10,021 nucleotides of DNA from Scedosporium boydii. Lineage: Eukaryota > Ascomycota > Sordariomycetes > Microascales > Microascaceae. The notes beneath the pieces are model-generated. The model saw only the letters and a program-made list of their open reading frames with translations. It did no database searches and had not been told where the DNA came from. Location: NCBI GenBank assembly GCA_002221725.1, contig NJFT01000442.1, positions 1 to 10,021 on the forward strand, in the 5' to 3' direction. Both the position numbers and the translations under genes were made by a program. Positions 1 through 7,784 of the stretch are shown in pieces. Numbering within the stretch: the stretch's first letter is position 1; the number at the start of each line of letters is the position of its first letter.

Positions 1-1
1 A

Positions 2-19
2 AAGAAGAAGAAGAAGAAG
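2..19. repeat. (AAG)6 microsatellite
   Basis: Six perfect AAG units in tandem at the left edge of the window, followed by further purine-rich sequence. A simple-sequence repeat; it may extend further left, outside the window. Confidence 0.9.
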
Positions 20-43
20 GGAAAGACAGGATGGCGTAAAGGC

Positions 44-53
44 AAAAAGAAAA
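44..53 (-). terminator. RNA polymerase III terminator of the tRNA-Ala gene
   Basis: Read on the minus strand, just past the discriminator base of the tRNA, there is a run of four T (plus-strand A at 50-53), one C, then five T (plus-strand A at 44-48). Oligo-T of four or more directly downstream of a tRNA is the standard Pol III stop signal, so this fits the tRNA transcribed leftward. Confidence 0.75.
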
Positions 54-55
54 GC

Positions 56-127
56 TGGACGCACCCGGAATCGAACCGGGGACCGCCTCTATGCTAAAGA
101 GGAATTATACCACTAAACCATGCGCCC
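56..127 (-). tRNA. tRNA-Ala (anticodon AGC)
   Basis: The minus strand folds as a complete cloverleaf. The acceptor arms GGGCGCA and TGCGTCC pair fully, including a G3-U70 wobble, followed by discriminator A at position 56. The anticodon stem CCTCT/AGAGG closes the loop TTAGCAT, giving anticodon AGC. The G3-U70 pair is the known alanine identity element, which supports the assignment independently of the anticodon. The T arm GGTTCGATTCC doubles as the B box and TGGTTTAGTGG as the A box for Pol III. No intron is seen. CCA is not encoded, as expected in a eukaryote. The D arm resembles those of fungal Gly tRNAs, but the anticodon and G3-U70 decide for Ala. Confidence 0.95.
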
Positions 128-496
128 CTGCTACGTTGTATTTCGACAGCGCTAAGTGAATTTGTAAAGCTACGACGCAATCGCTAGCTTTGCTGTTGAA
201 CGGATCACCCGCAAACCACTGGACAGGACGGGCAACACTTGTTCCATGAGTGAAGCGTTGAAAAAAGGCAAGCGCGTATGCTTAACAGTTTAAGTGCGCG
301 TGTTTGTGGGCCGACAGAGTGTCTCAGGATAAAACGAACCCATCGAGCTGCCTCATCCAATCCACAATTCTGCATCGGGCAGCCGAATCAATTTGTCCGA
401 ATCGGTGAGCCACGTCACCCGCCGAATGGAGCAAGCATTGGTCCTCGGTTTCCTGCGGGACTTGTGATTTCCATTATCGCGCCCTCGCGTCCTAGC
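128..496. other. Intergenic spacer between tRNA-Ala and the acetyltransferase gene
   Basis: No gene is supported here. An open frame runs from 278 across the start of the acetyltransferase gene, but its product has no recognisable features and it ends at a TGA overlapping the next gene's ATG. The region presumably holds upstream promoter elements of the acetyltransferase gene. Confidence 0.5.
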
Positions 497-505
497 TATA
501 AGTTA
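497..505 (+). promoter_or_regulatory. Possible TATA element of the acetyltransferase gene
   Basis: TATAAGTTA lies about 90 bp upstream of the ATG at 589 and is followed by a pyrimidine-rich stretch (about 530-575), as is common around fungal transcription starts. A very similar TATAAGTA lies upstream of the phospholipase gene. This rests on motif and spacing only. Confidence 0.35.
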
Positions 506-588
506 GGTCGCGTGCTCATGACCGAAGTTCAACGACTCTTCCTTCACTACCAGTCATCATTTCTAGTCGCTCCAATATATCCGTCGAC

Positions 589-1416
589 ATGAGCTTCTCT
601 CGCGAATCTATAACAACACGCACGCCGTTGTCTGGTCCGTTTTACACCAAATCCGCCCTCGCCAACGACCTCCAAGAGCTTGGCGTCAGCGCCGGTGATA
701 CCATCCTCGTGCATTCATCCCTTAAAGCTCACGGTTGGGTTTGCGGCGGCGCCGAAGCAGTCGTGCTCGCACTTTTAGACGTCCTGGGCGACGCCGGCAC
801 CCTCGTCGTGCCGGCCTTCACGGCTGGAAATTCGGAACCATCAGAATGGAGCAGACCGCCTATCGCGGAGGATTGGTGGCCTGTGATCAGGAATGACCTG
901 CCGGCGTACGACCCTCGAACTAGTCGTACGCGAGCTATGGGTGTTATTGCCGAGACGGTGCGGACTTGGCCGGGGGCGCTTCGAAGCGCGCACCCTCAGA
1001 CCTCGTTCGCGGCAGTTGGACCAAATGCGAAATACATCACGGATGATCATGCGTGGGAGTGCCGTCTGGGCGAGCAGAGTCCTCTGGCGCGGTTAGAGGA
1101 GCTTAAAGCAAAGGTCCTCCTATTAGGAGTTGGATTCGCTCGTTGTACATCATTTCATCTAGCGCAGTATCGTATTCCGATGCCGATGGAATCTAACTCC
1201 TTTGCTGTCATGACCGAGAAGGGCCGCGAGTGGAAAACGGTTCAGGATACTGATATCCCGGATGACTCGTTTACCGAACTTGGGGCCGACTTTGAACAAG
1301 CAAATACGGTACTCAGGGGCAAGGCCGGATCTGCCGAGACGCGTCTCTTTGAAATCACTGATGCCGTGGCCTATGCACAGAAGTGGTTGCTGGAACATAG
1401 AGCCTCGACGAATTGA
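589..1416 (+). CDS. Aminoglycoside 3-N-acetyltransferase-family protein (AAC(3)-like), single exon
   Basis: Enzymes of this family (Antibiotic_NAT) move an acetyl group from acetyl-CoA to an amine, classically the 3-amino group of the 2-deoxystreptamine ring of aminoglycosides. The 275-residue product has the full family length. Visible landmarks, in order, are an LVHSSLKAHGW segment near residues 40-50, LVVPAFTAGN near 72-81, YDPRTSRTRAMG near 107-118, RSAHPQTSFAAVG near 132-144, SPLAR near 164-168, and LLLGVGF followed by TSFHLAQY near 177-194. His190 fits the conserved histidine of the family. The usual Glu three residues later, as I recall it, is Gln193 here. No signal peptide or membrane segment is seen, so the protein is probably cytosolic. 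The ATG has A at -3 and the frame has no intron or break. The family is mainly bacterial with fungal members, so ancient transfer is likely. The true substrate is unknown, and activity on drugs cannot be inferred from sequence alone. Confidence 0.94.
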   Translation: MSFSRESITTRTPLSGPFYTKSALANDLQELGVSAGDTILVHSSLKAHGWVCGGAEAVVLALLDVLGDAGTLVVPAFTAGNSEPSEWSRPPIAEDWWPVIRNDLPAYDPRTSRTRAMGVIAETVRTWPGALRSAHPQTSFAAVGPNAKYITDDHAWECRLGEQSPLARLEELKAKVLLLGVGFARCTSFHLAQYRIPMPMESNSFAVMTEKGREWKTVQDTDIPDDSFTELGADFEQANTVLRGKAGSAETRLFEITDAVAYAQKWLLEHRASTN

Positions 1417-2439
1417 CTGAGATTAGGAGAATAGTAATTGTCGAAGAGGGGATTGATATTCTCCGCGGTGATGGAACATGGATTATAATATCGTTCAACC
1501 AATCATCGTATTAACGAGCTAAAGGCAGATTGATCTTTTAACCCCTGTGTTTTCCGTGGTTTCTTTTTGATTTATTTTGTTAGGCAATAAGTACAGGATT
1601 CTAGACGCCGCAGGATTAGGTCCCATACATAAATAGAACAGCTTTTCATGGGTTTCCACGTCCAAAGTCGCGAATGGGCTGTTGCGCGTCGCCCTCGTAT
1701 CCCTCCTTACTGTTCGCGTGCCGCTGTTCCGATAAAAGGAATAAGGAACCGCTTGCTCGCGGCTCTTGAACGCCCAGTCGTATATTCACATGGAGAGACG
1801 CTGTGGTTGACTCACTTTGAGCAGCCGTTTGATAAGTGGAGAATCAAACGGTGACGGCCTGAAAGCACCATTTATTTAGAACACAACACTCCGTTCTGTT
1901 ATGTGACTGGCGGAGATGCCAACGCGAATCCTGTTCATTGATCAGTTCACGCTTCTTTAACGGATGTTCTTCTGTGAGTCGGGTCATCAAATCTAGTTCC
2001 CGGTTGACAGCGGCGATGGTGTCAAGGCCTGAACCGCAAGATTTGGGCTGCAGCAACGGGCTTGTATGTCTGCTTTAAGACCGCCAAAGCCCACCAGAGA
2101 AGGGCACATTTACAACGGCTTAAATTTTGGTAGTCTGGCTGCATACGACAGTCACCATGGGAATATTGAAAACCTTTGCAAGGGACGGTTAGTATAGAGA
2201 TTCAAGATGTCAATCGGAATGTACTCGGGCCCTCACAAGGAAGCCACAAGCCGTTCAATAAAGCAAGTCTATCAGCAGTCCTTACTCATCACTTACAAGT
2301 CATTAACTCTTTCCATATAAGCCAGGCCTCCTAGAATATGATCCCCATATCAACCTCTTATTCTTTAAGCGCAATTCAACCACTGGCGTTATTATAAGTA
2401 GCGATTTTCTTCATCTCCCAATAGCTATTGGGATTAGAA
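1417..2439. other. Gene-poor spacer downstream of the acetyltransferase gene
   Basis: It begins with AT-rich sequence suitable for the acetyltransferase 3' UTR (1420-1580). Two short open frames occur: 1648-1854 on the plus strand and 1844-2056 on the minus strand. The minus one has a charged, helix-like composition and might be an exon relic, but no start, splice sites or family are recognisable. I see no RNA gene or transposase. Confidence 0.5.
1825..1851. repeat. Perfect 9-bp inverted repeat (CCGTTTGAT...ATCAAACGG)
   Basis: CCGTTTGAT at 1825-1833 is the exact reverse complement of ATCAAACGG at 1843-1851, with a 9-nt gap. It could form a hairpin. The outer CCG and CGG triplets facing each other also resemble inverted half-sites bound by Zn(II)2Cys6 regulators. 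No function is shown by context. Confidence 0.6.
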
Positions 2440-3022
2440 TAGGGGTGTTCCTTATCTTGTCCCGCCTTATTCATCACAAGATTCATATCCCATCTACTTT
2501 ACACCTATGTATTCAACTATTCCTTCTCACATCCAACGATAGCAAGCGATACAAATACCCTTACGCTCGAGTAAACTCTCCCAAACATCATCCCCTTCTC
2601 AACAGAAACACACAGATATACAAAACGTTTTCAAGCCTCATTCGAAAACACAAAACTCCAAGTACGTCTCACCATCAAGAAGCAAAGGTTTAGTTCCCAC
2701 CAGGATCGCAATACTGGACTTCCAAAATTCCTTTTAACACCTAACTAAACGTCAAACCCCGCCCAGTAAGCGAATTATCAACAAATTCCAATAAAAGCCC
2801 TCGGTTAGTACGTTGATTTACACAACCACACAATTTCACCAAGCTACATACCACCAACTAACACCTCAGAGCAGACCTTCGGTGTATGTGGTCATTCCAC
2901 CCCCGGAATTAGACTATTACTACCGAAGAAAATCCACCCCAAGCGCACTACACCGCCATATCAAGGCATGTACTGAGATCCCACACCACAAGCTAGAAGA
3001 TTAAGTACTAATATAACTATAG
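2440..3022 (+). other. G-depleted, C/A-rich leader-like tract
   Basis: By hand count of 2461-3000, G is about 64 and C about 168 of 540 bases on the plus strand, a marked strand asymmetry that does not continue either side to the same degree. Open frames within it (2445-2693, 2813-3004) have compositions dictated by the skew and match nothing I know. The tract ends with TACTAAT, a branch-point-like site near 3005, then TATAG, directly before the ATG at 3023. It is best read as promoter plus 5' leader, possibly with a leader intron ending at 3022, of the small gene relic that follows. A long non-coding RNA is an alternative. Confidence 0.45.
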
Positions 3023-3199
3023 ATGTGCGATTGGGAAGAATTCCTCTTCACTTGAAATCACTCGATCGTACGTCTGAAGATCCATTGCCACTTCGCTCGC
3101 AACGACCCCAACCACGAGTGCCATGGCGTTAAAGTTCTAAGAAACAGCTACGCGCAGGGAGTTCCCTGCGAAGAATGCGCCAAAAAACAGCGACGATGA
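3023..3199 (+). pseudogene. Small Cys/His-rich fungal protein relic, interrupted by an in-frame TGA
   Basis: From the ATG at 3023 the frame reads ten residues (MCDWEEFLFT), hits TGA at 3053-3055, and stays open for 47 more residues to a TGA at 3197-3199. The part after the first stop has a clear Cys/His pattern: NHS, CHFARNDPNHEC, then GVPCEEC near residues 46-52, ending in a basic KKQRR. It resembles small fungal proteins with paired Cys/His metal-binding-like motifs, which I recognise by pattern only. The first stop falls where such proteins would have a Cys in a CxH motif, so a TGC-to-TGA change is the simplest explanation. The frame stays open for 27 more codons after the second TGA (to 3283), so the original C-terminus is uncertain. 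Function is unknown. The gene is either dead or has an unrecognised splice form. Confidence 0.5.
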
Positions 3200-3530
3200 A
3201 GGAGGGTGGTTGGCAATTGTGATGTTTCACGCATCTTCATTTTAGAGACCCAAGAAGGCTGGTCCATTGCAGGCCAGGCATAACGCAATAATATTAATCA
3301 TTCGAAATTTCCTAACTTGAAGTGACCTCTGATCTCTTGGAGATGGCAGTCGATTCCCTCTCACTACTGGTCAGTGGATGAAATATTTAATAACAGACTT
3401 GAGTCTAGTCTCTCACTGGGTGCTAACCCAGCTGACAGACCCCTCAGACACCCCTTGTTCCCACCAACGAGACGTATCTACTCTGTACCAGTCCTCGTTG
3501 TCCCCGTAATTAAGCGTGTCCTGGGGTCAT

Positions 3531-3552
3531 ATTTCCCATCCATTTCCCATCC
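3531..3552 (+). repeat. Perfect tandem 11-mer (ATTTCCCATCC x2)
   Basis: ATTTCCCATCC occurs at 3531-3541 and again directly at 3542-3552. It is a small local duplication with no evident role. Confidence 0.85.
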
Positions 3553-3910
3553 TCCGGCTCTTTGGACAGCTTCCAGGTGGAAACCCCAATCCGCTATACC
3601 GATCTACTGCGGCATGCACCAGAGATCCATACGGTCCAGGCAGAGATGAATTCACCTATCCTAAGTAATTTCCCATGAGTGTTAAACCCTCCCGATTTTT
3701 GACATGCTATCCGGAAGGAGTGCGTGAGGACACAAGAGGGGTCTCCCATAACTCTGGACGATAAACTTAGAAAGTGTCAGGCACAACAATCGACGAGTGA
3801 GTGAGATGGCTGCGGCGTGGGGGCGCATTCTTCAGGGACCTGCCGAGTCTGGAGAACGGGTGGGGCCGCCTCTCCCGCTTTCCGCTCCTCACAAAGTCGC
3901 AATCACTACC

Positions 3911-3949
3911 TGGATGGATCTAGCCAGGGCAGGTGGCTGCCAGCATCCA
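3911..3949. repeat. Two-step imperfect hairpin
   Basis: TGGATG (3911-3916) pairs with CATCCA (3944-3949), and AGCCA (3922-3926) pairs with TGGCT (3934-3938). The two stems are separated by symmetrical 5-nt internal loops and closed by a 7-nt loop. It sits inside the GC-rich part of the spacer. Confidence 0.5.
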
Positions 3950-4059
3950 TGTCCCCCACCTTCATGTGAAGAATTGAGAAAAAAAAGCTTGACCGAATGG
4001 CAGGACACCTGCATGTCAACTATTTCTAGGCGCGCAAAATAGCCAGGGCAACGTTCGTT

Positions 4060-4130
4060 GGCTCGGTATCCAAGTTGGTAAAGGCTCGCAGACTATCGCG
4101 GTGTCCACCCTATAGAATTCGAGAGATTGC
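4060..4130 (+). pseudogene. tRNA-Tyr-like 5' half relic or SINE head
   Basis: CTCGGTATCCAAGTTGGT, followed by AAAGGC and AGACT, closely matches the acceptor, D-arm and anticodon-stem start of fungal tRNA-Tyr as I recall it, including an A-box-like TATCCAAGTTGG at 4068-4079. About 40 nt further on, AATTCGAGAG resembles a weak B box. The 3' acceptor strand and a proper T arm are missing, so it is not a working tRNA. A truncated tRNA gene, or the tRNA-derived head of a SINE, would fit. Confidence 0.4.
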
Positions 4131-4647
4131 AGCATGTGGTCCAGGCTTGACAGCTCGGCATTGTAAGCCACAAGCGGGGAATTCGCGCATTAGACGGACG
4201 GCCTGGCCATGGGCCATTGAATAAACCTAGGGTGCTTTTGGTCGATGCTACGATCGGAGGAGAAAACATCTTGACTTGGAAAGATCGAAACTCTCGATGC
4301 AACCCATTGTTCTAGTTGTCTTCTGTGCATTACAAGGGCAGTATGAGGCCTCTGTCCAGATGGAAGGATAAACCATGTCATCCTCAGACGACAGAGTACT
4401 CGGCATAGCATCAAGCCCAATGATTTACAAACGTGTTGCCTTTTGTAGTTGAATCGTCATGGAATTTAGCTCATGATCGGGAGGGGGAATGGACACATGG
4501 CTGCGGACCTGAGTTCTCTTTTAGGTAGGTCTGTGAGGCTTCCTTGGTTGCTGGCAACTCGGTCGTTGATGCTGGCGGCTCGATGTACATCCTGCCTTTG
4601 GCTCACTTGCGGGAGTAAGACTCTGTGTAGGCGGTATTCTTATGGTC
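4131..4647. other. Spacer upstream of the phospholipase gene
   Basis: No gene is supported. Minus-strand open frames around 4093-4420 are not protein-like in any family I know. The 3' end of this stretch is the likely promoter region of the phospholipase gene. Confidence 0.45.
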
Positions 4648-4655
4648 TATAAGTA
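4648..4655 (+). promoter_or_regulatory. Probable TATA element of the phospholipase A2 gene
   Basis: TATAAGTA lies 126 bp upstream of the ATG at 4774, a usual distance for a fungal gene with a short leader. A second TATAAG at 4754-4759 is too close to the start codon to act as a TATA box for this gene. Confidence 0.4.
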
Positions 4656-4773
4656 GGCTCTGGAATCCCCGATTTGCATCCAAGGAGATACAGAGCATCG
4701 CGACAAACCCGAGTTGATAGTCCATAATATTCGACGAGCTACATAGCCTTGCTTATAAGCCACCTCATCCACA

Positions 4774-5472
4774 ATGAAGCTCAGCCCTCTCCTCTTCTGC
4801 ATTGCCCAGGCCGCTGCTCTCGCTCTCCCCGCGGACAGCGACGCCGGCGTTGCTCTCCCCAAGCGACAAAGCGCCAACACCATCACCGACCAGCTCCTCT
4901 TCAGCTTCTCCCTCCCTTCGTTCATCTCCCGCAGGAATGCCCGCAACCCTTCTAACCTGGACTGGAGCTCTGATGGCTGCTCCTCGTCGCCCGATAACCC
5001 TTTCGGATTCCCCTTCGTCCCTGCCTGCTATCGCCACGACTTTGGCTACAGGAACTACAAGATCCAGAGCCGCTTCACCAGTGACAACAGGCTGAGGATT
5101 GATAACAACTTCAAGTCCGAGTGCGTATATAGTTTTTCATTTCTCGAATCCCATATCAAAATACTTTTACACAGCTCCTAGAGGGCCCGATGGAAGCCAT
5201 TTTCTCGGTGGGAGGCTGCCCAATTGGTATAATTACTAACGCTATTACTGTTCCCAAGTCTCTACTACCAATGCTCCATTGTATCCTCTGCGCTTCAGGG
5301 AATTTGCCGAGCCCTTGCGGATGTCTACTACGCCGCCGTGCGTGCCTTCGGTGGCAGCGGTGCGTCCAAGAGGGACGAGGATCTTGTCCGGGAGTATGAG
5401 GAGAAGCTTGCAATTTACAACCAGCTCGTCCAGGAAGCCCAGGCTCGCGGAGATCTGCCTCTTCTCGAGTAA
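4774..5472 (+). CDS. Secreted fungal phospholipase A2 (two exons: 4774-5120, 5259-5472)
   Basis: A secreted calcium-dependent phospholipase A2 of the fungal/prokaryotic type, which releases the sn-2 fatty acid from glycerophospholipids. The joined product is 186 residues. A signal peptide covers about residues 1-18. The dibasic KR at 30-31 is a likely Kex2 site, giving a mature start at Gln32. The signature CYRHDFGYRN (85-94) holds the catalytic His88-Asp89 pair; Asp63 and the DGC at 67-69 are near the expected calcium loop. Four mature cysteines (69, 85, 121, 132) suit the two disulfides of the family. The 138-nt intron (5121-5258) has donor GTGCGT, a perfect TACTAAC branch site at 5234-5240 and the acceptor AAG. 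Splicing there joins the codon for Asp116 and restores the DLYYQC and ADVYYAAVRAFG blocks; reading through would hit a stop. The ATG has A at -3. A KR at 153-154 may release a charged C-terminal tail. No break is seen. Confidence 0.93.
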
Positions 5473-6622
5473 GGGCTGTGACTGACATGGTTGTGGAACG
5501 ACAATGGAGAAGGATCAATGATTTTGGATATAGTTGTTAACTTTATCATATTTGGACACAATTTGCGGCTAATTCATATACGCGGAGGGTTCTTGTAGCT
5601 CGCCAACGTCTCACGAATACTCAGTAAACAACATGAATACACTAGTTCTCCCCTCTCCCGCTGCCCACTATCCTCAATGAGAAGAAAAAAACCTCGTAAT
5701 AGCTCAACTAGATACTTAGTGACATTTAACTGAGGCTGGACGAACCTGTGCTTTTTCGGGCATAAAGCCCTTGTCAGAGCAATTAAACGGGGAATTGACA
5801 GGGTATATAGCTAGTATCAGGTGAACTTGAAGAGAGTAGAAATATAGGTACCCGACTTTCCTCGGATACATACCCGCGGAAAATCAGAAAGTAGAGGACT
5901 ATATAACATTACTCGTTGTTTATGAAGGGGCGGCTTCAAGGCCCGTCTTTGAAACAGAAAGTGGCAGTGCGTTAGACAATGCAATCATCCATCCTCACTC
6001 CCCGTGTTGAATGAGAAAGCCAGGTTCTAATCGTCGGGTTGTGATTTTTATGACTCATGATAGTGTGGATGTTCTTGATTGAGGAATGTATCCAAGTTGG
6101 CTCAAGATCATGCACAAGATCTGTTCTCAAAATATCTATATCTGGCATAAGCATATGGGCAACTTCAGTCGATTCATGGATGCTCTCTCCGCTTAGTCCC
6201 CTCCTCCACTCCTTGTCACCGACCTTCTCTCTTTCCCCAGGCTGAAACTAATGGGGGAAGAAAACGAAGAATGCCAGATTTAGATTTTTTCAAAATGCCG
6301 TCGAGGAAGAATTGGTCGCTTCCTACCTTTTAAACATCCCACTCCACACCGCGAATCATGCTAGTCTGTGACCAAGTACTCTCGCACGACGGACCGGAAC
6401 TTAGAGTGTGAACACTAGGCTTGTTCTATTAGCCGCAACTACTAGGTGACTTGGTTTGATAAAAAGCAGGACGAAGGCTCCGTGCATCCGTCACAAGTTG
6501 TCATGGGGTGGGTAGCTGTTGCCATCAAACTCTTCCTTTGCCGCATCAAACGATATCATCTGAGAGCGGCTCGAAAGATGAAAACGAATTGTGTGGTTCA
6601 CACTGTCCGAGCCTCTACTATT
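5473..6622. other. Spacer between the phospholipase gene and copy A of the tandem pair
   Basis: The first 100-150 bp probably contain the phospholipase 3' UTR (AT-rich, with ATATAG and TTTATCATATTT). No gene is supported. Small frames at 5972-6154 (minus) and 6057-6245 (plus) overlap one another and match nothing. TATCCAAGTTGG recurs at about 6089-6100, identical to the A-box-like 12-mer of the tRNA relic near 4068. The end of the stretch (about 6450-6620) lies just downstream of copy A; a short minus-strand frame there follows a CTCTCAG acceptor-like site, but I cannot connect it to copy A. Confidence 0.45.
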
Positions 6623-7554
6623 CTATGGGCGTGGAGAGAGCCATGGCGACGGTCTTGTATACCTCAAGTGGCCCAGCGAGTCCATATCAGTGTCATTGTG
6701 AAGAATGAAGCGTATCTCGTTCGGCGATATGAGCTGGGCTTCGACAATACGGAGAAAGGTGCCGCATGAAATAACAAAGGCCTGTTTCCGGAATTAGTTG
6801 GTTAGTTGGCATCGGTTCAAGGTGGGGGGACTTACCGATAGAGTAGCTGGGGTATCCTGGCCAGAGAGATATTTCTCCTGTTGGGAGAGGCAGACCAAGA
6901 GCGCAAGCAGTTCACACTGATAAATGTGGTGATGGTCCTGTTTGCCATCGACTTCTTTAGATAGTAGGCAGGGGGTAATGAGAGCGCCCCGTATTAACTT
7001 ATTCGAATCGGTGAAAATATAATGGGTACGCCATGCATCGATATCACGACCGGTGGCCTTGGGGTACCCCTTAGCAAGGAGCCGGATCCAGACATCCTCC
7101 TTCTCAAAGGGCCGGGGTGGTGCCCGAGGATCCGGCATACTGTTACTCACGACCCACACAGTTAACAAGCCTAGGCAGTTGGTTGCAGATCAAAGTACGG
7201 AGGGACGTACCGAACTGTTCGCAACGAATTGTCGGATGGGTTAGGTGAAACCTGGAGCATTTGGTATGTGGCTTCCAGCATCTTGAAGGTAGAGGAGGGC
7301 ATTGAAGTGCCATTGGAGTCAAAAGAGGCCACGTAGAAGTTGATCTTGGACCCCCAAGCTGGAAGGGGGAGGAAGTCGTAGGTTTTTTCGGCAAGATGCC
7401 TGTCCTTAGCAGTCTCATCAGAAAGTTGGACTAGTATTCCATTGATGAGCTCATGCTTGCACTTCCGGCGAGTTGTTTGTGAAAGCTTCGGGCACGGGCA
7501 CAGGTCATCCGAGGGAATTTGGTCTTGAAGGCTAAAGAACCAACCAAGACGCAT
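6623..7554 (-). CDS. Unrecognised fungal gene, copy A of a tandem pair (three exons)
   Basis: I do not recognise the family. The gene is defined by comparison with copy B. Exon 1 is 7554-7211, intron 7210-7140 (GTACGT...CAG), exon 2 7139-6836, intron 6835-6782 (GTAAGT, a CTAAC branch site, CAG), and exon 3 6781-6623. Phases agree and give 268 codons with no internal stop. Shared blocks include an MRLGWFF start, KGYPKATGR, DSxKLxRGALI, YQCELLAL, CLSQQ, QDTxATLS, and in exon 3 AFVISCG and ISPxEIRFILHN. In exon 2, about 59 of 101 residues match copy B by hand alignment. No signal peptide or clear membrane segment is seen. Compared with B, a 37-codon segment of exon 1 is missing. After about MDS in exon 3 a one-base shift makes the end differ from B; in the other frame the B-like ending MALSTPI reappears. 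It may be expressed with an altered tail, or be decaying. Confidence 0.6.
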
Positions 7555-7757
7555 ATTGGCGACTGTAGAGAGAGTTAAAAATAGAGAAGAAGAGGTTCAT
7601 CCAAAGCTGGGCGGGATAAGAGACTGAAGGCTGTATTGTACTTCGGAACTTCGGATTAAAAGGTTAGAGAAGAAGTTGAAAAACTCTTGGGCAAGGAAAG
7701 TCGATCTGGGGTTTTGTTATTGCTTTGTTTAGGGGCACATCACTGTTCTTAGTCATG
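7555..7757 (-). promoter_or_regulatory. Upstream region of copy A, collinear with that of copy B
   Basis: TTGTTATTGCTTTGTTTAGG (from 7714) and TTAGTCATG (7749-7757) have matching counterparts upstream of copy B (from about 9797, and 9829-9837). They sit at nearly equal distances from the two start codons (160 and 195 nt here, 167 and 199 nt for B). The duplication therefore carried the promoter as well as the gene. Confidence 0.5.
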
Positions 7758-7784
7758 GTTCCATATAGCAATACATTGTACTGC

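Larger units (their letters stand above)
3284..4059. other. Spacer with no supported gene; GC-rich segment around 3800-3960
   Basis: Open frames at 3374-3649 and 3797-4042 have no recognisable family, no splice context and biased compositions. The segment 3797-3960 is notably GC-rich and contains three GTGGGG cores (3817-3822 and 3860-3865 on plus, 3954-3959 on minus) that match the loose CreA consensus SYGGRG. That motif is too short to count as evidence of regulation. Confidence 0.4.

Noticed and set aside
278..592. Open frame of 104 codons upstream of the acetyltransferase gene, overlapping its ATG
   Set aside because: Its composition is not protein-like, there is no family, and a TGA/ATG overlap has no meaning in a fungal gene context.
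1648..1854. Plus-strand frame of 68 codons
   Set aside because: Length is within chance, no family features, and it overlaps the inverted repeat.
1844..2056. Minus-strand frame with charged helix-like residues
   Set aside because: No homology I can name, no start context or splice sites linking it to other exons; kept only as a remark in the spacer.
3053..3055. TGA read as selenocysteine in place of Cys
   Set aside because: Ascomycetes are not known to have the selenocysteine machinery, and no SECIS-like element was recognised; a nonsense mutation is simpler.
4754..4759. TATAAG just before the phospholipase ATG
   Set aside because: Only about 15 bp from the start codon, too close to serve as its TATA box.
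4802..5095. Alternative frames on both strands across phospholipase exon 1
   Set aside because: They are GC-driven shadows; the signal peptide and the CYRHDFGYRN signature define the real frame.
6446..6769. Plus-strand frame of 107 codons
   Set aside because: It is the antisense of exon 3 of copy A, whose frame is supported by comparison with copy B.
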